From contig JAFWIH010000009.1 of NCBI GenBank assembly GCA_017533795.1, positions 1 through 64,000 of the forward strand: a stretch of DNA of 64,000 nt, written 5' to 3'. Source of the stretch: Clostridia bacterium (GTDB lineage: Bacteria; Bacillota; Clostridia; TANB77; CAG-508). The position numbers and the translations under genes were made by a program. The notes beneath the pieces were generated by a model that saw nothing but the letters and a program-made list of their open reading frames with translations, ran no database searches and had not been told where the DNA came from. Below are positions 56,849-64,000 of the stretch, in pieces. The first letter of the stretch is position 1; each line of letters begins with the position of its first letter.

Positions 56849-57838
56849 ATGAAAACATATAAACTAGCAATAGTTGGTGCCACAGGACTAGTTGGTAGAA
56901 CTGCTTTAAGAGTTTTAGAAGAAAAGAATCTGCCAAATTTTGAGTATACTTTGTTTTGTTCAAAAAAATCTGCTGGTACTAAATTAACCTTATTAGGGAA
57001 AGAATATATTACCAAAGAATTAACAGAAAGCTCTTTTGACGAGGGTTTTGATTTTGCTATATTTTCAGCAGGTGGAGAAACTTCAAAACATTTTGCACCA
57101 ATTGCTGCATCTAAAGGATGTATTGTCGTAGATAATAGCAGTGCTTTCAGAATGGACGCAGATGTACCTTTGGTTGTGCCTGAAGTAAATCCAGAAGAAA
57201 TCAAAAATAACCATGGTATTATTGCAAACCCAAATTGTTCTACAATACAAGCAGTTGTGCCATTAAAACCTATAGATGATAAATATAAAATAAAAAGAAT
57301 TGTTTATTCTACATATCAAGCAGTATCAGGTGCCGGAAGAGGTGGAGTACAGGATTTAGAAAACGGAATAAAAGGTCTTCCTCCTAAGAAATTTCCTCAT
57401 CCGATTTTTAACAACTGTTTACCACATATTGATGTATTTGTTGATGATGGATACACAAAAGAAGAACATAAGATGATAAATGAAACAAGAAAAATACTAA
57501 AAAGGCCTGATTTAGCAATAACTGCTACTACTGTTAGAGTTCCGGTTAGCAATTCTCACAGTGAAAGTATAAATATTGAATTAGAAAATGATTTTGACAT
57601 AGATGAAGTAAAAAAACTATTAGCAGATTTTCCAGGTATTGTTGTTGTTGATGATGTTCAAAATGATAAATATCCTCTAGCTACAGAAGCTAATGGTCAT
57701 GATGAAGTTTTTGTTGGTAGAATTCGTAGAGATTATAGTGTTAAGTATGGTTTAAATATTTGGGTTGTTGCAGATAACATCAGAAAAGGTGCTGCAAGTA
57801 ATGCTATACAAATTGTTGAAAAACTTGCTAATATGTGA
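56849..57838 (+). CDS. asd: Aspartate-semialdehyde dehydrogenase
   Basis: Asd (329 residues) reduces aspartyl phosphate on the way to lysine, threonine and methionine. NADP site VGATGLVGRTALRVLEE, active Cys in NPNCSTIQAV, and His in RVPVSNSHSESI. First gene of the asd-dapA operon. GGGGTG precedes the ATG. Confidence 0.96.
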   Translation: MKTYKLAIVGATGLVGRTALRVLEEKNLPNFEYTLFCSKKSAGTKLTLLGKEYITKELTESSFDEGFDFAIFSAGGETSKHFAPIAASKGCIVVDNSSAFRMDADVPLVVPEVNPEEIKNNHGIIANPNCSTIQAVVPLKPIDDKYKIKRIVYSTYQAVSGAGRGGVQDLENGIKGLPPKKFPHPIFNNCLPHIDVFVDDGYTKEEHKMINETRKILKRPDLAITATTVRVPVSNSHSESINIELENDFDIDEVKKLLADFPGIVVVDDVQNDKYPLATEANGHDEVFVGRIRRDYSVKYGLNIWVVADNIRKGAASNAIQIVEKLANM

Positions 57839-57874
57839 TAGACTGATAAATAATAATATTTTGGAGGGATCTTT

Positions 57875-58741
57875 ATGAAGAAAGTTTTGTTTAAGGGTGC
57901 TGGTACAGCAATTGCTACTCCATTTGATGAAAATGGTGTAAACATTAAAGAATTCAAAAGATTAATTGAATTTCAAATTAGTGAAGGCATTGACGCTATT
58001 ATAGTTTGTGGTACTACAGGTGAATCTTCTACTATGACTAAAGAGGAAAAAATTTCTGCAATAAAATGTGCAGTAGAAACATCAAACGGTAGAGTTCCTA
58101 TTATTGCAGGAACTGGAAGCAATAATACAGCTCAAGCAATTGAAATGTCTAAAGTCGCTGAAGGTTTAGGTGTTGATGGATTACTTCTTGTTACTCCATA
58201 TTACAATAAAACTACACAAAAAGGACTAATTGCTCATTACACTGCTATTGCAAAAGAAGTAAGTTTACCTATTATTTTATATAGCGTGCCTAGTAGAACA
58301 GGTGTAAACATAGCACCTGAAACATGTTTAGAACTTTCAAAAATAGACAATATTGTTGCTATAAAGGAAGCTAGCGGAGATTTATCTCAAATTGCAAAAA
58401 TTGCTCATTTATGTGGTGATAATTTAACAATTTATTCAGGAAATGATGACCAAATTGTTCCTATACTTTCTTTAGGAGGTCTTGGTGTAATTTCTGTATT
58501 ATCTAATGTTAAGCCAAAACTTACACATGATATAGTTCAAAACTTTTTAGATGGAAAAGTAAACGAAGCTAGAAAATTACAACTAGATTCTATCCCATTA
58601 ATTAATACTTTATTTGCAGAGGTTAATCCTATTCCTGTAAAGGCTGCATTAAATATTATAGGATATGACTTTGGTGAACCACGTCTTCCTCTAATTCCTG
58701 CATCTGAAGGAGTTAAAGAGAAATTGAAAGAATTGTTATAG
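57875..58741 (+). CDS. dapA: 4-hydroxy-tetrahydrodipicolinate synthase
   Basis: DapA (288 residues) condenses aspartate semialdehyde with pyruvate. CGTTGESSTMTKEE, catalytic Tyr in ILYSVPSRTG and Schiff-base Lys in IVAIKEASGD. It supplies diaminopimelate for peptidoglycan and dipicolinate for spores. It ends in a terminator at 58748. Confidence 0.97.
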   Translation: MKKVLFKGAGTAIATPFDENGVNIKEFKRLIEFQISEGIDAIIVCGTTGESSTMTKEEKISAIKCAVETSNGRVPIIAGTGSNNTAQAIEMSKVAEGLGVDGLLLVTPYYNKTTQKGLIAHYTAIAKEVSLPIILYSVPSRTGVNIAPETCLELSKIDNIVAIKEASGDLSQIAKIAHLCGDNLTIYSGNDDQIVPILSLGGLGVISVLSNVKPKLTHDIVQNFLDGKVNEARKLQLDSIPLINTLFAEVNPIPVKAALNIIGYDFGEPRLPLIPASEGVKEKLKELL

Positions 58742-58747
58742 ATGATA

Positions 58748-58773
58748 AAAGACTTCACTTTAAGTGAAGTCTT
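58748..58773 (+). terminator. Terminator of the asd-dapA operon
   Basis: AAAGACTTCACTT and AAGTGAAGTCTTT form a perfect stem, T-rich afterwards. Confidence 0.8.
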
Positions 58774-58849
58774 TATTCTATTTGGTTATTCATTAATATA
58801 CATTTGCTATTAAAGCTATTCCTTTTTTTACTTTTAGATTACATTTCAA

Positions 58850-58889
58850 AAATTCAACCAAAACGAACCCGTCCCCGTTGGTTGAATTT
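58850..58889. repeat. Inverted repeat with GGGACG core at the DUF4363 stop (family member C)
   Basis: AAATTCAACC (58850-58859) and GGTTGAATTT (58880-58889) are 10-base arms. The 20-base loop reads GGGGACGGGTTCG on the minus strand. The arm contains the first bases of the DUF4363 stop codon (58888-58890), and a T-run follows on the minus strand, so it can terminate that operon. Its core is shared with members B and D. Confidence 0.75.
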
Positions 58890-59271
58890 AAAACACATTA
58901 ACCAAGCTAAAGTCATATTTATCTGCAATATGCTCTAGCACATATATGCTTTTATTCAATTCACTTATTCCTGTTTTATAGTCTTCTACTTCTATAAATC
59001 CTTCTAAAGCAGATAGATCAGTTTCAACCTTTTCAAGTTCATTATGTTCAATAAAGATAGCTAATACTTTAAATTTCTTATGCCATTCATCTTTTATTTG
59101 TTCCATTTTAGCTGTAGTTTTATCTATGTCTTCTTGCTTAATATCTTCTTTTAGCTCTTTTAATTCATTTATAATAAAACTCACACTATTCTTTGTATAA
59201 TCTTGTAAGAACCAATTTGTTGTAACAATAGCTATAATTACAACTGAGCAAATTATTATTTCTTTATACAC
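58888..59271 (-). CDS. DUF4363 family protein
   Basis: A 127-residue protein with one N-terminal membrane helix and a helical remainder (LKELKEDIKQEDIDKTTAKM, then DEWHKKFKVLAIFIEHNEL), typical of DUF4363. I place the start at a GTG (59269-59271) with AAGGAG 6 bases upstream; a longer ATG frame from 59313 would overlap the previous gene by 50 bases. It overlaps the DUF421 stop by 8 bases, so it is coupled. This pairing is common in spore-forming Clostridia. Function unknown. Confidence 0.8.
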   Translation of the reverse strand: MYKEIIICSVVIIAIVTTNWFLQDYTKNSVSFIINELKELKEDIKQEDIDKTTAKMEQIKDEWHKKFKVLAIFIEHNELEKVETDLSALEGFIEVEDYKTGISELNKSIYVLEHIADKYDFSLVNVF

Positions 59272-59944
59272 TTTTTTCTCCTTTCGGTTGACAGAATATT
59301 TGTCCTTTGCCATCTATTGTTGCAATCAAAACTTGTTCTGGTTTCGTTTTAAATTTTTTCATCTCTTTTTTTAGCCATTCATAATCTTTTCCAAGTGTTT
59401 TTAAGTTATTATACATAACTTTTCCGTCTACTACCAAATCATAAGGTATTCCTTCATAGTCTGGCTCAATTCCAAAGTCTTCTGGTATTGTTCCTCTCTT
59501 TTCAGGCTTTTTGATTGCTGTCACTTCTCCGCTAGTTTCTAGTATTGCATATTCTACTTCTCCAAGAGTTACTATGTCTTTACTTCTTAGTTTTTCTTGT
59601 AATTCATTAATTGTTAGTCTTTCTTTACGAAGTGCTTCTTCATCTATTTTTCCTCTATAAATTAAAATACGTGGCTTGCCACAAATTATTTCTCGTAATT
59701 TTATGCTTTTTATGTTTAATGTTGAAATTGCTAGATGCATTACTAGAAGCCCCAAAATTGGAACAATTCCATTTGTTAATGGAATTCCAATTTCAGTCAT
59801 TGGTGTTGAGGCTAAATCTGCTATCATTATTGATATTGCAAGTTCAAATGGTTGCAATTGGCCAATTTCTCGTTTTCCCATTAGTCTCATTACAATTAAA
59901 ACTACTATATATAAAACTATTGCTCTAAAAAATGTTATTAACAT
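59264..59944 (-). CDS. DUF421 membrane protein (YetF-like)
   Basis: A 226-residue protein with three N-terminal membrane helices and a cytosolic DUF421 domain (RLMGKREIGQLQPFELAISI is the family signature; RKERLTINELQEKLR follows). Start at 59944 with AAGGAG 6 bases upstream. Relatives include YetF, YrbG and YdfS of Bacillus, some in spore membranes. Its partner DUF4363 follows, overlapping by 8 bases. Function unknown. Confidence 0.88.
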   Translation of the reverse strand: MLITFFRAIVLYIVVLIVMRLMGKREIGQLQPFELAISIMIADLASTPMTEIGIPLTNGIVPILGLLVMHLAISTLNIKSIKLREIICGKPRILIYRGKIDEEALRKERLTINELQEKLRSKDIVTLGEVEYAILETSGEVTAIKKPEKRGTIPEDFGIEPDYEGIPYDLVVDGKVMYNNLKTLGKDYEWLKKEMKKFKTKPEQVLIATIDGKGQIFCQPKGEKSV

Positions 59945-60089
59945 TTTTTTCTCCTTTATTATTTTTAATTTTATTTTCTTCAAAAAGCTATATTTTATAC
60001 TAATTTGAATAATTTTTAAAAAGTTGTAAATAATAATTTTGCAACCTTTTATTTTACATTAAAAATTTAAACTTTAAGGAGGTTTTATT

Positions 60090-60461
60090 ATGGCTAACAG
60101 TCAAAGTAATACAAATAGTTCAACTTCTACTGTATGGCAAGTATTAGGTAGATTTGTTGGAGCTGTTGTAGTTTTAGGTATAACTGCATTTTTTACTCCG
60201 GGTTTTACAATTAATAACTTCTGGGCTCTAGCATTAGCTGCAGTTGTTTTAACAGCAATGGATTATTTAATTACTAGATTTACTGGGTTACATGCAAGTC
60301 CTTTTGGTAAAGGATTTGTAGGATTTGCATTAGCTGCTATTACTTTATATGCAACACAATTTTTTGTTGCTGGTTATAGCATTTCTTGGGTAGCTGCAAT
60401 AATTGGTGCACTAATTTATGGTGTTATTGATTATTTCATTCCTGGTAACCAAAGCATGTAA
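60090..60461 (+). CDS. 4-TM membrane protein of the phage-holin-4 superfamily
   Basis: A 123-residue protein with a Ser/Asn/Thr-rich N-terminus and four hydrophobic segments (from about 17). The pattern GITAFFTPGFTINNFWALALAA and GFALAAITLYATQFF matches PF04020-type proteins. These are chromosomal in many Firmicutes and not evidence for a prophage; no phage genes are nearby. Its stop codon is 3 bases before the large palindrome at 60464. Strong AAGGAGG site. Confidence 0.8.
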   Translation: MANSQSNTNSSTSTVWQVLGRFVGAVVVLGITAFFTPGFTINNFWALALAAVVLTAMDYLITRFTGLHASPFGKGFVGFALAAITLYATQFFVAGYSISWVAAIIGALIYGVIDYFIPGNQSM

Positions 60462-60463
60462 AA

Positions 60464-60553
60464 ATGACCTGTCAATAGGGACGGTTCTGTTTGACCGTTT
60501 TTGAAAAAATTCTCAAAAGCGGTCAAACAGAACCGTCCCTATTGACAGGTCAT
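60464..60553. repeat. 90-base palindrome with GGGACG core (family member D), overlapping the glmU stop
   Basis: Two perfectly complementary 34-base arms, 60464-60497 and 60520-60553, flank a partly self-complementary 22-base centre. The arm contains CAATAGGGACGGTTCTGTTTGACCG-type sequence (given in part). The glmU stop codon (60550-60552) lies in the outer arm, and the holin-family gene ends 3 bases away on the other side. It could terminate both convergent genes. Confidence 0.9.
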
Positions 60554-61812
60554 TTATTAGCGTTCCATCCTTCTTTGTTTGTCTGTCTTTCTCTTGCAAT
60601 AACTAAACTATCAGTTGGTGCATCTTCAGTAACTGTTGAACCTGCAGCAACCAATACATTGTCTCCTATTTTTACAGGTGCTACAAAATTTACATTTGAA
60701 CCTACAAAGCAATCCTTTCCAATTATCGTTTTGCTCTTTTTTAATCCATCATAATTACATGTTATTGTACCACATCCAATATTGGTTCCACTTCCGATTT
60801 CACAATCTCCCATATAAGATAAGTGTGGCACTTTTGTTCCTTCTTCTATAATTGCCTTTTTGATTTCTACAAAGCTTCCTATTTTTACTTTATTTGCTAT
60901 TCTGCATCCTTCTCTTATATATGAATTTGGTCCTATTTCACAGTCCTCACCAATTTCAACATCAGATTTTATTGTTGTATTTGGATGTATTACTGTATCC
61001 ATTCCAATTTTTACATCATCATAAATATATGTAGAATTAATGTCTTCAATTGTTACTCCAGACATCATAAGTTCACTATTAATTCTATGTTGAAGTATTT
61101 TTGTAACCATTTGAAGTTGCATTCTGTCATTTACACCTAAAATTTCTGTATTATCTTCTACAATTACAGCACCAGTTTTAAGTCCCTTATTTCCTATTAT
61201 TTCAATAACATCAGTTAAGTAGTATTCACCTTGTGAATTGTTTGGTTTAATTTCCTTTAAAGCCTCTAGTAAAGCTTCTATGTCAAAGCAGTAAATTCCT
61301 GCATTTATTTCAGAAATTTCTTTTTGTTCTTCTGTTGCGTCTTTTTCTTCAACAATTCCCTCTATGTTTCCACCTTCATCACGTATTATTCTTCCATATC
61401 CAAATGGATCATCATAAATTGCTGTAAGTAGTGTTGCAGCCTCTTTATTATCAATTGATTTGTCTAATAATCTATTTATTGTTTCTGGTCTTAAAATTGG
61501 AACATCTCCATTTAAAACAAGTACTCTTCCCTTTTTACCTTCTAGAAATTTTGCGGCTTGCATAACTGCATGCCCAGTTCCTAACATTTCTTCTTGAACT
61601 GCATATTTAACAGAGTCTCCAAGTACTTGCATTACTTGTTCCTTCTTATAACCTACTACAGTTACTATGTCATTAATCCCCGCTTTTTTTGCATTTTCTA
61701 CGGCTCTTTTGACCATTTCTTTGCCATAAATCTTTTGCACTAATTTAGAATTTTTAGATTTCATTCTTGTTCCTTTGCCAGCAGCCATTATGATTGCCAT
61801 TACATCTCCCAT
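60550..61812 (-). CDS. glmU: Bifunctional UDP-GlcNAc pyrophosphorylase/GlcN-1-P acetyltransferase GlmU
   Basis: GlmU makes UDP-GlcNAc for wall synthesis. The uridyltransferase domain has AIIMAAGKGTRMKS, LNGDVPIL and EILGVNDRMQL; the left-handed beta-helix has VEIKKAIIEEG, HLSYMGDCEIG (catalytic His) and CNYDG. At about 420 residues it is shorter than the usual 450-460: the first coils of the beta-helix appear reduced. The start is uncertain among 61821 (GTG), 61812 and 61800 (ATGs); I prefer 61812, after AGGGTG. The last codon and stop lie in a palindrome. Confidence 0.93.
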   Translation of the reverse strand: MGDVMAIIMAAGKGTRMKSKNSKLVQKIYGKEMVKRAVENAKKAGINDIVTVVGYKKEQVMQVLGDSVKYAVQEEMLGTGHAVMQAAKFLEGKKGRVLVLNGDVPILRPETINRLLDKSIDNKEAATLLTAIYDDPFGYGRIIRDEGGNIEGIVEEKDATEEQKEISEINAGIYCFDIEALLEALKEIKPNNSQGEYYLTDVIEIIGNKGLKTGAVIVEDNTEILGVNDRMQLQMVTKILQHRINSELMMSGVTIEDINSTYIYDDVKIGMDTVIHPNTTIKSDVEIGEDCEIGPNSYIREGCRIANKVKIGSFVEIKKAIIEEGTKVPHLSYMGDCEIGSGTNIGCGTITCNYDGLKKSKTIIGKDCFVGSNVNFVAPVKIGDNVLVAAGSTVTEDAPTDSLVIARERQTNKEGWNANK

Positions 61813-61935
61813 TTTTTTCACCCTATTCCTTTCTGATCATACAATATTTTATTTACCATTTTATAATTATGTTACTTTTTTAACTTTTCTAATTCTACCA
61901 TAATTTAAAAATAAAAGCAAATTTTTAAAAAATTG

Positions 61936-61963
61936 GTATATTTCAAGTTTTTTTTCAATATAA
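61936..61963 (+). promoter_or_regulatory. Possible sigma-E (sporulation) promoter of spoIVA
   Basis: GTATATT (61936-61942) and, after 13 bases, CAATATAA (61956-61963) resemble the -35 and -10 of mother-cell sigma-E promoters, which drive spoIVA in Bacillus. The spacer is one base short of the usual 14. Weak evidence. Confidence 0.3.
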
Positions 61964-62009
61964 ATTAATTAACATTACTTGTACAAGATAAAGGAGGTAT
62001 TTTTAATTA

Positions 62010-63488
62010 ATGGAAAATCTAGGATTGTATCAAGATATAGCCAAAAGAACCGATGGTGATATATATGTAGGAGTTGTAGGTCCTGTTAGAACAGGTAAAT
62101 CAACATTTATAAAAAGATTTATGGATCTGCTTGTTCTTCCTAATATAGAGAATAATTATAAAAGAGAAAGAGCTATAGACGAATTACCACAAAGTGCAGG
62201 TGGTCGTACTATTATGACTACAGAGCCCAAATTTGTTCCAAATGAAGCTGTTGAAATTACTATTGATAATAATATAAAGTTAAAAACTCGTTTAGTAGAT
62301 TGTGTTGGCTATTTAGTAGATAATGCTTTGGGATATCTTGAAAATGATATGCCAAGAATGGTTAGAACTCCTTGGTCTGATGAAGAAATACCATTTGAAC
62401 TAGCAGCTGAAATTGGGACAAAAAAAGTAATACAAGAGCATTCTACTATTGGAATTTTAATTACAACTGATGGTAGTTTTACCGATATTCCTCGTGAAGA
62501 TTACATATTAGCTGAAGAAAGAGTTGTTACAGAATTACAAGATTTAAATAAGCCTTTTATAATATTGCTTAACTCAAGTACTCCAAATTCATCTTATACA
62601 CAAGATTTAGCTGAATCATTAAGTAAAAAATATAGTTCAACTGTTATTCCAGTTAACTGTGAAGAATTAGAAATTGACGATATCAACAATATGTTTACAA
62701 AAATTTTATATGAATTTCCTATTGAGCAAATTAATATTAATTTCCCAAAATGGATTGACGGGTTAGATAGTTCTCATCCTTTGAAAAAGGAATTATATGA
62801 GCAAGTTAAAGAAGCTTTTACAGATTGTAATATTTTAAAACAAGTAAACGAATCTATAAACAAAATATCCGAAACTAATATTATCTCTAAAACTTTTATA
62901 GATGATATAATGCTCGGAACTGGTAAAATAAATGTATCTATTATGGTTAAAGAAGAACTATTTTACAGTATACTTTCAGAAATGACCGGTGTTGAAGTTT
63001 CTAATGAAGGTGATTTATTTGCAATTATTTCTAATCTATCAAAGACTAAAAAAGAATATGATAAAATTGCTTATGCATTAGAAGAAGCCAAAGCAACTGG
63101 TTATGGTATTGTTACGCCTTCTATTGATGAATTAGTTTTAGAAGAACCAGAGATGGTAAAACAAGGATCACGCTATGGAGTTAAATTAAAAGCAACAGCT
63201 CCATCTTTACATTTAATTAGAGCAAACATTGAAACTGAAGTTTCTCCAATTGTAGGTTCAGAAAAGCAGTCAGAAGAACTCGTAAATTATTTACTTTCAA
63301 GTTTTGAAAATGATCCTAAAGAAATCTGGAATTCAAATATTTTTGGAAAGAGTTTACATGAATTAGTAAATGAAGGCTTGCAAACCAAGCTTTCAAAAAT
63401 GCCTGAAGACGCACAAGCCAAGATTCAAGAGACACTTGAAAGAATTGTTAACGAAGGCAGTGGTGGATTGATTTGTATAATTCTTTAA
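62010..63488 (+). CDS. spoIVA: Stage IV sporulation protein A
   Basis: SpoIVA (492 residues), a self-polymerising ATPase that forms the spore-coat basement layer on the mother-cell side of the forespore. N-terminal MENLGLYQDIAKRTDGDIYV, Walker A VGPVRTGKSTFIKRFMDLLV (P-loop), DELPQSAGGRTIMTTEPKFV and the C-terminal helical and hook domains ending in GLICIIL are typical. AAAGGAGG precedes it. Presence shows a spore-forming lineage. Confidence 0.97.
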   Translation: MENLGLYQDIAKRTDGDIYVGVVGPVRTGKSTFIKRFMDLLVLPNIENNYKRERAIDELPQSAGGRTIMTTEPKFVPNEAVEITIDNNIKLKTRLVDCVGYLVDNALGYLENDMPRMVRTPWSDEEIPFELAAEIGTKKVIQEHSTIGILITTDGSFTDIPREDYILAEERVVTELQDLNKPFIILLNSSTPNSSYTQDLAESLSKKYSSTVIPVNCEELEIDDINNMFTKILYEFPIEQININFPKWIDGLDSSHPLKKELYEQVKEAFTDCNILKQVNESINKISETNIISKTFIDDIMLGTGKINVSIMVKEELFYSILSEMTGVEVSNEGDLFAIISNLSKTKKEYDKIAYALEEAKATGYGIVTPSIDELVLEEPEMVKQGSRYGVKLKATAPSLHLIRANIETEVSPIVGSEKQSEELVNYLLSSFENDPKEIWNSNIFGKSLHELVNEGLQTKLSKMPEDAQAKIQETLERIVNEGSGGLICIIL

Positions 63489-63493
63489 TCAAA

Positions 63494-63513
63494 AGGCTGG
63501 AACTTTCCAGCCT
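63494..63513 (+). terminator. Terminator of spoIVA
   Basis: AGGCTGGAA and TTCCAGCCT pair across a short CT loop; a T-run follows. Confidence 0.7.
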
Positions 63514-63607
63514 CTTGTCGTTTTTTGTCGAACGAATTTTCTTGTATTTGTCTAATTTGCATATTATAATATTATCACCTAAATGTCAATCTGTTTTTAA
63601 GAAATTT

Positions 63608-63799
63608 TCACCAATTAAAATACATCATTAGACCACCAATTATTGAAACTATGTACCCTACTATTTTTAGTCCATCAGTAGCTTCATTTTGGTCTCCAAA
63701 TCCAAAGTATTTTTTTGTTATTAATCTTGCATCAAAAACTAATGTCACTCCTGACAAAATAATTATTGTTGCAATAAGTTTTACAATCACTTGCCACAT
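63608..63799 (-). CDS. Small two-helix membrane protein, unknown
   Basis: A 63-residue protein with two hydrophobic segments (about 4-22 and 43-61) linked by FDARLITKKYFGFGDQNEATDG. The DARxI...KKYF...DQN pattern occurs in small conserved clostridial membrane proteins; I know no function. It follows recG by 17 bases with a GAGAGG ribosome site, so it is probably co-transcribed. Confidence 0.7.
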   Translation of the reverse strand: MWQVIVKLIATIIILSGVTLVFDARLITKKYFGFGDQNEATDGLKIVGYIVSIIGGLMMYFNW

Positions 63800-63816
63800 T
63801 TAAATCTACATCCTCT

Positions 63817-64000
63817 CTAAATCTCAATTCTTTCTTTAAACTTATCTTTTATCAAATTTTTCAATGGCTTATTATCTTCTTTTTCTAGTTTTGGATCTTC
63901 ACTTAGTATCTTAATAGCTAAACTTTGCACAGCTTTAAGTATTGGCATATCTGTAAATAAGTTTGCTACTTTAAATGCAGGAAGTCCATGTTGCTCTGTA
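63817..64000 (-). CDS. recG: ATP-dependent DNA helicase RecG, C-terminal end (runs off the window)
   Basis: Only the last 61 codons are in view. The translated start TEQHGLPAFKVANLFTDMPI matches the well-conserved RecG C-terminal segment before the last helices; it ends DKFKERIEI with a TAG at 63817-63819. RecG remodels stalled forks and Holliday junctions. The upstream part lies outside the window. Confidence 0.8.
   Translation of the reverse strand, partial: TEQHGLPAFKVANLFTDMPILKAVQSLAIKILSEDPKLEKEDNKPLKNLIKDKFKERIEI

Noticed and set aside
60090..60461. Prophage remnant (holin family name)
   Set aside because: The four-helix PF04020-like family is chromosomal in many Firmicutes, and no lysin, integrase or structural genes are close.

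Overview
The window is a 64 kb piece of the chromosome of a low-GC (about 30% by eye) Gram-positive bacterium of the Clostridia type. The evidence is the rimP-nusA-ylxR-ylxQ-infB and hrcA-grpE-dnaK-dnaJ operons with Firmicutes features (CIRCE operator, T-box on thrS, WhiA, YlbF), strong AGGAGG ribosome binding sites, an LPXTG protein with a sortase, and the spore-coat ATPase gene spoIVA. It resembles uncultured gut Clostridia, but the sequence alone does not fix a genus. Most genes lie on the minus strand. I see no phage, insertion sequence or CRISPR array, so this is largely housekeeping chromosome with a few accessory surface and cell-wall genes.

Layout (minus strand unless stated). 1-3.0 kb: 5' part of infB, then ylxQ, ylxR, nusA and rimP behind a near-consensus promoter and a leader hairpin. 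3.1-4.1 kb: a sortase (+) convergent with a small LPKTG surface protein. 4.3-8.8 kb: ychF, an unusual cytidylate-kinase/ParB-like fusion gene, and thrS behind a T-box; a tRNA-Thr(GGT) is transcribed divergently on the + strand. 9-17.5 kb: CD1247-type zinc ribbon, efp, a Xaa-Pro peptidase, an A24 prepilin peptidase, yqeG, a WG-repeat membrane protein, tgt, queA and a membrane-anchored HExxH protein. 17.6-23.5 kb: rnr, secG, a pilin-like protein, a second HExxH membrane protein, a ylbF-family gene and a GT4 glycosyltransferase. 23.6-26.5 kb: a GC-richer GH13 glucosidase and a GT2 glycosyltransferase. 26.7-33.2 kb: the heat-shock operon hemW / hrcA-grpE-X-dnaK-dnaJ. 33.2-36.6 kb: whiA, prmC, a probable 6S RNA and glyA. 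36.7-39.3 kb (+): an MgtA-type P-type ATPase. 39.4-44.7 kb: a small membrane protein, dnaE and a cytoplasmic alpha-amylase. 44.8-51.4 kb: a YvyF-like zinc ribbon (+), a secreted surface protein, a DUF5665 protein, a UPF0182 protein and ftsY. 51.5-56.7 kb: tRNA-Thr(CGT) (+), rfbBCAD (dTDP-L-rhamnose) and an LtaS-like phosphotransferase. 56.8-58.7 kb (+): asd-dapA. 58.9-64 kb: DUF4363/DUF421 pair, a 4-TM holin-family protein (+), glmU, spoIVA (+), a small membrane protein and the 3' end of recG.

The most distinctive observations are: (i) a family of near-perfect intergenic palindromes sharing a GGGACG core, all at gene 3' ends and in two cases overlapping the stop codon; (ii) the kinase/ParB-like fusion directly joined to thrS; (iii) a terminator for the LPKTG gene that lies inside the sortase active-site codons on the other strand; (iv) an uncharacterised membrane protein between grpE and dnaK; (v) a GlmU with a shortened beta-helix; and (vi) a GC-rich hairpin just upstream of a consensus promoter. 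No single locus looks like a complete new defence or biosynthetic system; the palindrome family and the fusion gene are the best leads. All functional calls rest on motif recognition by eye; no searches were run.
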